A stretch of DNA of 11,386 nucleotides, taken from an uncultured bacterium (GTDB lineage: Bacteria; Cloacimonadota; Cloacimonadia; Cloacimonadales; Cloacimonadaceae). The stretch spans positions 1 through 11,386 of the forward strand of contig CALDSN010000073.1 in NCBI GenBank assembly GCA_937924555.1. The letters are read 5' to 3'. This document shows positions 1 to 5,958 of the stretch, one piece after another. Made by a program: the position numbers and the translations under genes. The notes beneath the pieces were generated by a model that was not told the origin of the DNA, ran no database searches, and worked only from the letters and a program-made list of their open reading frames with translations. How positions within the stretch are numbered: position 1 is the first letter of the stretch; the number at the start of each line of letters is the position of its first letter.

Positions 1-1097
1 TCACGTTTGTGGTCAAAATCTTTCAACCGTGTATAAAGCTCAGTTTCTTCTTTACTTAGCTTAGTGGGAGTAACCACAATGGCTCGGACAATCTGGTCTC
101 CTCTGGAGTAACTGTTCAAGCCCTGAATGCCTTGCCCTTTCAGACGGAAGAGCCTTCCACTCTGCGTTCCTGCAGGAACCTTCATTTTTACTGAGCCGGT
201 TAAAGTGGGAACTATAATCTCATCACCCAGCACGGCTTGCGAAACACTGATGGGAAACTCCAGCACGATGTTGTTGCCATCACGCTCGAACACATCATCC
301 TGCTTCTCGTGGATAAGCACCAAGATGTCGCCTTTAACTCCGTTACGGGGACCAACATTACCCTGTCCACGCAAGCGGATATACTGCCCTTCTTCCACAC
401 CGGCAGGTACTTTAACGCTTATTTCCTTAACCTTGCCCATGCGTCCTTCGCCATAACACTTGGGGCACTTGTTCTTGATTATCTTTCCCTCACCCCGGCA
501 AGAAGGGCACTCGGACACAGTTTGCATTTGTCCAAATAGTGACTGGCGCACTTGACGGACTTGCCCGGTACCTCGGCATTGGGAGCAGGTTTCGGTGTTA
601 CCATCGGCACTACCGCTGCCACCACACTTGTCGCAGGCTTCTTTGGTGCCAATCTTGATGGTCTTTTCCGCACCCATGGCAATCTCTTTCAGAGTGAGAG
701 AAAGCTCTATCTGCAGGTCTTCCCCACGGTTGGAACTTCTTTGGCTTCTGCCTCCAAAGCCACCACCGAACAGGCTTTCGAAGATACCGCCAAAACCCTC
801 GCCAAAGATATCGTTCAAATCACCACGGTGGGTGAAGTTCTCCCAAGAGAATCCACCGGCACCAAACTGATTCTCTATCCCTGCATGCCCATATTGGTCA
901 TATAGCTGGCGTTTATCTTTATCGCTTAAAATCTCGTATGCTTCGCTGGCTTCTTTGAACTTCTCTTCTGCTTCCTTGTTATCCGGGTTTTTATCCGGGT
1001 GGAACTGCATTGCCAACTTGCGGTAGGCTTTCTTTATGGTAGAGTCATCGGCGTTTTTATCAACTCCGAGCACTTCGTAATAATCTCGTTTTGCCAT
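1..1097 (-). CDS. dnaJ: Chaperone protein DnaJ (Hsp40), 3' end missing
   Basis: Co-chaperone that delivers unfolded clients to DnaK and stimulates its ATPase in the cytoplasm. Reading from ATG at 1097, 365 codons stay open to the window edge, so the stop is not present. The J domain is at the N-terminus, with HPD at residues 33-35. A Gly/Phe-rich linker follows (about 78-117). Next come four CxxCxGxG zinc-binding repeats: cysteines 155/158, 171/174, 197/200 and 211/214. The C-terminal client-binding domains run on from about 220. This is the full type I DnaJ layout, and only about 10-20 C-terminal residues should be missing. AAGGAG lies 6 nt before the ATG (1104-1109) and supports this start. 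It follows dnaK with a 121-bp gap holding a hairpin, so its expression may be partly uncoupled from dnaK. Identification is from visible motifs and is secure. Confidence 0.97.
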   Translation of the reverse strand, partial: MAKRDYYEVLGVDKNADDSTIKKAYRKLAMQFHPDKNPDNKEAEEKFKEASEAYEILSDKDKRQLYDQYGHAGIENQFGAGGFSWENFTHRGDLNDIFGEGFGGIFESLFGGGFGGRSQRSSNRGEDLQIELSLTLKEIAMGAEKTIKIGTKEACDKCGGSGSADGNTETCSQCRGTGQVRQVRQSLFGQMQTVSECPSCRGEGKIIKNKCPKCYGEGRMGKVKEISVKVPAGVEEGQYIRLRGQGNVGPRNGVKGDILVLIHEKQDDVFERDGNNIVLEFPISVSQAVLGDEIIVPTLTGSVKMKVPAGTQSGRLFRLKGQGIQGLNSYSRGDQIVRAIVVTPTKLSKEETELYTRLKDFDHKR

Positions 1098-1151
1098 TCA
1101 CTTCTCCTTAATCTAAGCCACTTTTTTGCTTCGCCTGCTTTTGTCAAAGTT

Positions 1152-1207
1152 AAAAAACATGCGGAGTTCAAAGCATTGGGGCGCATGTCTGCTTGCTTTG
1201 AACTCCG
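1152..1207 (-). terminator. Hairpin plus T-run between dnaK and dnaJ
   Basis: A perfect 14-bp inverted repeat (1162-1175 with 1194-1207) encloses an 18-nt loop. On the minus strand the stem begins 11 nt after the dnaK stop and is followed by CATG and then six T (1157-1152). This looks like a rho-independent terminator or attenuator. The four bases between stem and T-run make it less than ideal, so it may be leaky or may act to protect the 3' end of the dnaK message. A perfect TTGACA follows on the minus strand (1147-1142), but I see no good -10 box behind it. Confidence 0.6.
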
Positions 1208-1218
1208 TTGGATAGGTA

Positions 1219-3180
1219 TTATTTATCGTCCACTACTTCGAAATCGGCATCGATGGGACCGTCTTGCTTAGGAGCTTCCTGCTGTTGTGCCCCACCGGCA
1301 AAGTCATTGGGGTTAAACCCGGCTGCATTGGGATCGAAACCTGCACCACCGGCACCTTGCTGTTGCTGCATATTGGCATAGATTATCTCTCCCAACTTCT
1401 GGGCTTTCTTTGCCAATGTCTCTTTGATGCTGTTCATCTGCTCAGCTTCCGTGGCTTTCTCCATCTGCTCTTTAGCGCTCTTTATCTCTGCTTCTAGCTC
1501 ACTCTTTTCGCTTTCCGAAAGCTTGTCGCCATACTCACCAAGGCTCTTCTCGGTGCTGAAGATTAGGGCATCCAGCTCATTCTTGGCAGTGATGAATTCC
1601 TGACGTTTCTTATCCTCGTCAGCATGCATCTCCGCATCTTTAATCATGCGCTCGATATCTTCCTTACTGATGTTTCCGGCACGGTCAATCTTGATGGATT
1701 GCTCTTTACCGGTACCCTTGTCCTTGGCTGATACATGCAGGATACCATTGGCATCGATATCGAAGGTAACTTCAATCTGCGGCACTCCACGAGGTGCGGA
1801 AGGAATACCCACCAGGTCAAAACGACCAAGGGGCTTGTTATCCGCTGCCATGGGACGTTCACCCTGCACAACGCTTATCGTTACGGCAGTTTGGTTATCC
1901 GCGGCAGTGGAGAACACCTGACTCTTCTTGGTGGGGATGGTGGTGTTGCGCTCGATAAGCGGAGTCATCACGCCACCCAGGGTCTCGATACCAAGAGAAA
2001 GAGGAGTTACATCCAGCAACAACACATCGCTAACGTTATCATCACCGGAAAGGATTGCACCCTGAATGGAGGCACCAATCGCCACCACTTCATCAGGATT
2101 CAAACTACGGTTTGGCTTTCTGCCAAAGAACTTTTCCACAGCATCCTGCACTGCGGGAATACGAGTGCTTCCGCCCACCAACAACACTTCCTGGATGTCG
2201 GAATTGCTCAGCTTGGCATCCTGCATTGCTTTCCGGCAGGGACCAAGGCTACGCTCAACCAAGTCGGCAGTTAAACGATTAAACTCGGCAAGACTGAGAT
2301 CCACACTAAGGTGCTTGGGGCCTGTGGCATCGGCAGTAATAAAGGGCAGGTTAATATTGGTGCTCTGGGTTCCCGAAAGCTCTATCTTTGCCTTCTCGGC
2401 TGCTTCACGCAGGCGTTGCATTGCCATCGGGTCTTTGGACAAATCCATCCCTTCTTGCTTCTTGAACTGCTCCAGAATCCAATCTATCACACGCTTATCA
2501 AAATCATCGCCACCAAGGTGAGTGTCGCCATTGGTTGCCAACACTTCCACCACACCCTGTGAGATATCCAGAATGGAGATATCGAAGGTTCCACCGCCCA
2601 AATCATACACCGCCACCTTCTGCTCTTTCTTGTTTTCCATGCCATAGGCAAGAGCTGCGGCTGTGGGTTCGTTTATAATGCGTTTAACATCAAGACCGGC
2701 GATGCGTCCTGCATCCTTGGTTGCCTGGCGTTGATCGTCATTAAAGTATGCGGGAACGGTGATCACAGCTTCGGTTACGGCAGAGCCAAGATATGCCTCG
2801 GCAGTTTCTTTCATCTTACCCAACACCATGGCAGATATTTCCTGCGGGGTGAAATCCTTGTTTTCGCTTTCGATATGCACGGCTGCCTGGTTTTTCAGCC
2901 CGGATATTACTTTATAGGGTACTTGTTTAATTTCTTCGCCCACTTCGCCATAGGAGCGTCCCATAAAACGTTTGATGGAGAACACAGTGTTCTGAGGATT
3001 GGTTACAGCCTGGCGTTTTGCAAGCTGACCCACCAGCCTTTGTCCATCTTTAGTAAAGCCCACAACCGAGGGAGTTGTTCTGGTTCCTTCGGCATTGGCG
3101 ATAACCACGGGCTTTCCGCCTTCCACGACGGATACACAGGAGTTAGTTGTTCCGAGATCGATTCCTATAATTTTTCCCAT
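1219..3180 (-). CDS. dnaK: Molecular chaperone DnaK (Hsp70)
   Basis: ATP-dependent Hsp70 chaperone that binds exposed hydrophobic segments and cycles with DnaJ and GrpE in the cytoplasm. The protein is full length at 653 residues (E. coli DnaK has 638). The nucleotide-binding domain shows all three Hsp70 signatures: IDLGTTNS at 7-14, VYDLGGGTFDISIL at 191-204 and VLLVGGSTRIPAVQ at 332-345. The conserved interdomain linker VLLLDVTPLSLGIET is at 386-400. The substrate-binding domain and helical lid follow, and then a Gln/Gly/Asn-rich tail. The tail ends in an acidic DADFEVVDDK resembling the usual DnaK C-terminus. GGAGGAA lies inside the last codons of grpE, and the dnaK ATG directly follows the grpE TAA, so the two are probably translationally coupled. 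Nothing looks broken. Confidence 0.99.
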   Translation of the reverse strand: MGKIIGIDLGTTNSCVSVVEGGKPVVIANAEGTRTTPSVVGFTKDGQRLVGQLAKRQAVTNPQNTVFSIKRFMGRSYGEVGEEIKQVPYKVISGLKNQAAVHIESENKDFTPQEISAMVLGKMKETAEAYLGSAVTEAVITVPAYFNDDQRQATKDAGRIAGLDVKRIINEPTAAALAYGMENKKEQKVAVYDLGGGTFDISILDISQGVVEVLATNGDTHLGGDDFDKRVIDWILEQFKKQEGMDLSKDPMAMQRLREAAEKAKIELSGTQSTNINLPFITADATGPKHLSVDLSLAEFNRLTADLVERSLGPCRKAMQDAKLSNSDIQEVLLVGGSTRIPAVQDAVEKFFGRKPNRSLNPDEVVAIGASIQGAILSGDDNVSDVLLLDVTPLSLGIETLGGVMTPLIERNTTIPTKKSQVFSTAADNQTAVTISVVQGERPMAADNKPLGRFDLVGIPSAPRGVPQIEVTFDIDANGILHVSAKDKGTGKEQSIKIDRAGNISKEDIERMIKDAEMHADEDKKRQEFITAKNELDALIFSTEKSLGEYGDKLSESEKSELEAEIKSAKEQMEKATEAEQMNSIKETLAKKAQKLGEIIYANMQQQQGAGGAGFDPNAAGFNPNDFAGGAQQQEAPKQDGPIDADFEVVDDK

Positions 3181-3720
3181 TTATTCCTCCAGGGATTTCA
3201 TATTTGTATTGTTTCCGCTTGATACCGCCACTCTTGCGGGACGCAGCACTTTATCGTGCATGGTATAGCCGTTTTGGATGATGGCGGCAACGGTGTTTTC
3301 TTCGCATTCGCTTGGGATATGCGCCAAAGCATCATGGTATTCGGGATCAAACTTTTGTCCCAAAGCTTCAATCTTTTTTACGCCTTCCTTTTCCAAGGCT
3401 TGGCGCAATTGTTTTTCTATCATAATGATACCCTTGGCAAAGGAGCTTTCCCCTTCCTGTTCATTCACCTGCAACAATGCCCGCTCGAAGTTATCTGCTA
3501 CATCACAGATTTCTCCGGCAAACTTGGAGGTTGCCATGCGTATCCAATCTGCCTTTTCCTGGTGTGAACGCTTGCGAAAGTTCTCAAACTCTGCCATCGT
3601 CCTGAGGTATTTATCCTTCCAATCTGCCACTTCCTGCTCCAATTCTGCCACTCTGTCTATCACTTCCACTTCCGGACTTTCCGGGTTTTGTTCGTGTTTA
3701 TCGCTATGTTTTTTGCTCAC
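3181..3720 (-). CDS. grpE: Nucleotide exchange factor GrpE
   Basis: Releases ADP from DnaK to complete the chaperone cycle; it works as a homodimer in the cytoplasm. The 179 residues match the family length. A charged, disordered N-terminus (1-20) leads into a long helical, heptad-like region (about 22-60, including AEFENFRKRSHQEK). A compact C-terminal beta domain follows, with the family-typical GVKKIEALGQKFDPEYHDAL and the closing VLRPARVAVS. The start is GTG at 3720, supported by AGGAGG about 7 nt upstream (3728-3733). Its GTGA overlaps the hrcA stop by 4 nt, so it is likely translated by reinitiation after hrcA. Its TAA stop abuts the dnaK ATG. Confidence 0.97.
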   Translation of the reverse strand: MSKKHSDKHEQNPESPEVEVIDRVAELEQEVADWKDKYLRTMAEFENFRKRSHQEKADWIRMATSKFAGEICDVADNFERALLQVNEQEGESSFAKGIIMIEKQLRQALEKEGVKKIEALGQKFDPEYHDALAHIPSECEENTVAAIIQNGYTMHDKVLRPARVAVSSGNNTNMKSLEE

Positions 3721-4772
3721 GCTCTTGCCTCCTGTTTGGTTACAATCATTCCTTTACGGGTAGTGTTGGTGATGGTGGTGGTTACATCCCGGATGAGCGG
3801 GATAAGCTTCCGGTAATCCGTGCGGATGGGAGCCAGAACCCCCAGATAACCGGGAATACCAAACACCTCATACTTGCCATAGATGATGGCGAAATCCAGC
3901 CATTCATTTGTCCCCAAGTCCTCTCCCATGATTATGCTAACCGCTTCACCGGATTCATAATTCCGCATCGTATTCAAGAGATAATCCTGCCTTTGGATGA
4001 GGCTCATGAACCTTAAGATGTTTTCCTTGGTGTCAAACTCCGGCTGCTCCAAGAACTTGATGCTGCCATCATAATGGATAAAGAAGTCGCTTATCTCGAT
4101 GAAAGCTTTGTGCAACTCCAGCAAGAACTGGCGCACCAAGCTGTTCTCCACATTCTCCTTCATCTCCACCAATACGCGATTGGCGATATCATACACCTGC
4201 AAGCCAACCAATTCGTCATTAAGATAGCGCACCAACTTCCGCAACTGCTGCTCGGAGAGGTCACTATCGCATTTGAGAATAACGGTTTTGTCCAAACCGG
4301 AATCCAGGCTCATCACAAAGAGGAACTTACGCTCTCCGATGGAGAACACATCCAGCTTTGCCAAATATCCGCTGGATACCTCCGGCTCTGCCACAAAGGA
4401 TAGCTGGTCGGTTTCCTTTGCCATTATCTGCATGATATAGTGCAGTGCCCGCGGAGTATCCTTGTAATTGTGAATCAACAAATCCCTTAAGATATCCATG
4501 CGCGGATAGCTTACATTGATGTGCTCTGCCTCAATATGGCGCAGATAGTTACGATAACCGCTGATGGTGGGTACTCTACCCGCTGAAGTGTGGGGCTGGG
4601 AGATAAGATTCATCTGCTCCAGCTTAAGCAAATCCAACCTCAAAGTGGCGGAGGAAACATCAGTTAAATACTTCTCGTTCAGTAAGCGCGAAGACACCGG
4701 CTCGCAACTGATGATATACTCATCCACCAGAGCCGAGAGAGTTTCGTGTAACCTGATTTCGTTCTTCTTCAT
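3717..4772 (-). CDS. hrcA: Heat-inducible transcription repressor HrcA
   Basis: Repressor that binds CIRCE operators in front of class I heat-shock operons and is released when GroEL is occupied by misfolded protein. Numbered from ATG at 4772 the protein has 351 residues, normal for the family. The N-terminal winged helix (about 1-75) carries the hallmark SSATLRLDLLKLE (40-52) and QPHTSAGRVPT (59-69). The central and C-terminal GAF-like and dimerisation regions follow. I prefer ATG 4772 because GGTGG lies 5 nt upstream. An in-frame GTG at 4781 would add three residues but has no Shine-Dalgarno sequence. It is the first gene of the operon, overlaps grpE by 4 nt, and has a CIRCE-like site upstream, implying autorepression. 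Confidence 0.97.
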   Translation of the reverse strand: MKKNEIRLHETLSALVDEYIISCEPVSSRLLNEKYLTDVSSATLRLDLLKLEQMNLISQPHTSAGRVPTISGYRNYLRHIEAEHINVSYPRMDILRDLLIHNYKDTPRALHYIMQIMAKETDQLSFVAEPEVSSGYLAKLDVFSIGERKFLFVMSLDSGLDKTVILKCDSDLSEQQLRKLVRYLNDELVGLQVYDIANRVLVEMKENVENSLVRQFLLELHKAFIEISDFFIHYDGSIKFLEQPEFDTKENILRFMSLIQRQDYLLNTMRNYESGEAVSIIMGEDLGTNEWLDFAIIYGKYEVFGIPGYLGVLAPIRTDYRKLIPLIRDVTTTITNTTRKGMIVTKQEARA

Positions 4773-4826
4773 GTTCACCACCGGAGTTTTTTAGCAGTCT
4801 TGACGTTCATCTGCTAATCTGGTGAC

Positions 4827-4854
4827 AATCTAATCAAGTCCAGTAAATTGTCAA
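4827..4854 (-). promoter_or_regulatory. Probable sigma-70 type promoter of the hrcA operon
   Basis: On the minus strand there is a perfect -35 TTGACA (4854-4849). A 16-nt spacer follows, then TAGATT (4832-4827), which matches 4 of 6 bases of the -10 consensus. Transcription would start near 4820, giving a leader of roughly 50 nt before the hrcA ATG. The -35 box lies inside one arm of the CIRCE-like operator, a usual arrangement for HrcA repression. The -10 is imperfect and the start site is inferred. Confidence 0.6.
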
Positions 4855-4874
4855 TCGAAATGTGAGAGTGCTAA
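4848..4874. promoter_or_regulatory. Degenerate CIRCE operator (HrcA binding site)
   Basis: The known CIRCE consensus is TTAGCACTC-N9-GAGTGCTAA. Here the arm at 4866-4874 is GAGTGCTAA, a perfect 9/9 match. Exactly nine bases separate it from 4848-4856 (TTGTCAATC), which matches the other arm at 6 of 9 positions. The diverged arm doubles as the TTGACA -35 box on the opposite strand, which may explain its divergence. Position upstream of hrcA and exact spacing make an HrcA site likely, although one half is poor. Confidence 0.7.
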
Positions 4875-5133
4875 GATTTTCTTTCCTGCTTGGTGCTGAG
4901 CAGCATAAACATACCCCCAACCTATTGGTTTGTTAATGCAGGGACGCTTTATCAGCGAGGTTTTTTATAAAGCGGATATAAGATGACGATTTCACAGGCT
5001 TCACACTAAGTAGAACAAATAATTGGCTATGGCAAAAAAAGTCCTTGACATCAGACTGAACTTACATAGCTTGTAACTGTGCTCGTTAATAGTGAAAGTC
5101 GGCTTCATGCCGGGTGTCTGATTAAGTTCAGAC
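4875..5133. other. Intergenic region between the hrcA operator and the DUF3800 gene
   Basis: No credible coding sequence. It contains an 8-bp inverted repeat (4945-4952 with 4967-4974) that encloses a T6 stretch and is not placed after any gene. It also contains the inverted-repeat cluster and T-run at 5034-5133 listed separately. A TTGACA on the plus strand (5045-5050) has no good -10 partner. Confidence 0.6.
5034..5133 (-). terminator. Possible terminator region of the restriction cassette
   Basis: Directly after the DUF3800 stop, the minus strand has a small hairpin (GTCTGA/TCAGAC, 5128-5133 with 5116-5121). A second segment (5056-5064) is complementary to 5123-5131 over 9 bp. A run of seven T follows on the minus strand (5040-5034), preceded only by a 4-bp stem (5054-5057 with 5040-5043). 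The stem next to the T-run is weak, so termination may be inefficient and transcripts could run on towards hrcA. Confidence 0.35.
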
Positions 5134-5958
5134 CTAGCTGTTAACGGGCATTATCTTTTCCAGAGATATTATGTTCTTATGCCGATTATAATAGACACCT
5201 GTTTTACGATGTCTTGTGTCGTCAATGTCCTTTATTAAGCTGTATTTGTCTGCCATATAATCATAATACCTTGATTCTTGTTTCTCATACAAGCGATAGA
5301 TTGGCCACAACAAATAGTCTATTACCTGTAAGCATGGGTCGCTGAACGACGCTTGGCTTTCCAGTTTTATTAGAGAATCTCCCACTATCCCTGTTCTCTT
5401 TGCAAAGTTCTTTCTCGCTTGCTCCAGTGCTTTCATATATGCGTTGTTCCGGTTAGAATTTCCACGCTGCGAAAACATAATATTAGTTACTTCAGCCGTA
5501 TGCAACGTTTCTTTAAACAGTCTTGTAATCAATTCTTCGTATATCCGGTTTTCGCTCAACTTGCTTTTATGATTCTTATAACAAAGTGCATTAGCAATTA
5601 GATATCTTTTCCTGCGGATTGCTATCTGCACTTTAATCTCATGCTTACTTAAGAGTTCATAAACCTTTCTTCTAACTTCAGGGAGATCATCTTTGGCATG
5701 AAACCCAAAGGCTGTCTTTCTACTTGCAGGAGCTAACGAAGGAGCCGATTTAAAGTATGGATCACTTAATAATGAAAGCCTAAGTTCTGTCAGTTCTTTC
5801 CGAACAATTTCCGGCTCTGTTATCTCTGCAAAACCCAACATGAACACATTTGAAACGCCTTCTGTTCCTAACATTGATTTGCCATGCTTGTTGAATAAGG
5901 TAAGGTCGCCGGATTCATCGACAAAGATATGTCTGATATCCTTCTTTTCTTTATTCAC
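5134..5958 (-). CDS. DUF3800 domain-containing protein
   Basis: 274 residues that fit the DUF3800 family, whose biochemical role is not established. Family-like elements are visible: FVDESGD near the N-terminus (12-18), FHAKDD (86-91) and a C-terminal LQVIDYLLW (210-218) with Q211 and D214. The spaced acidic residues (D14, E15, D90/D91, D214) would suit a metal-dependent nuclease of RNase H-like fold, but that is inference. The start is GTG at 5958 with only a weak AGGG about 10 nt upstream. No other start precedes the conserved FVDESG. The codon just before it is the TAA of the restriction-methylation gene, in the same frame, so translation should depend on coupling or stop-codon readthrough. 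Sampled rows are about 32-42% GC, lower than the heat-shock genes, hinting at separate origin. DUF3800 genes often sit beside defence genes, which fits here. Confidence 0.8.
   Translation of the reverse strand: MNKEKKDIRHIFVDESGDLTLFNKHGKSMLGTEGVSNVFMLGFAEITEPEIVRKELTELRLSLLSDPYFKSAPSLAPASRKTAFGFHAKDDLPEVRRKVYELLSKHEIKVQIAIRRKRYLIANALCYKNHKSKLSENRIYEELITRLFKETLHTAEVTNIMFSQRGNSNRNNAYMKALEQARKNFAKRTGIVGDSLIKLESQASFSDPCLQVIDYLLWPIYRLYEKQESRYYDYMADKYSLIKDIDDTRHRKTGVYYNRHKNIISLEKIMPVNS

Noticed and set aside
4945..4974. Inverted repeat CGCTTTAT/ATAAAGCG with a T6 stretch, as a terminator
   Set aside because: The T-run lies inside the loop and no gene ends nearby on either strand in the right orientation.
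5045..5072. Plus-strand promoter for a small RNA antisense to the DUF3800 3' end
   Set aside because: The -35 TTGACA is perfect but no acceptable -10 lies 15-19 nt downstream, and no clear terminator follows.
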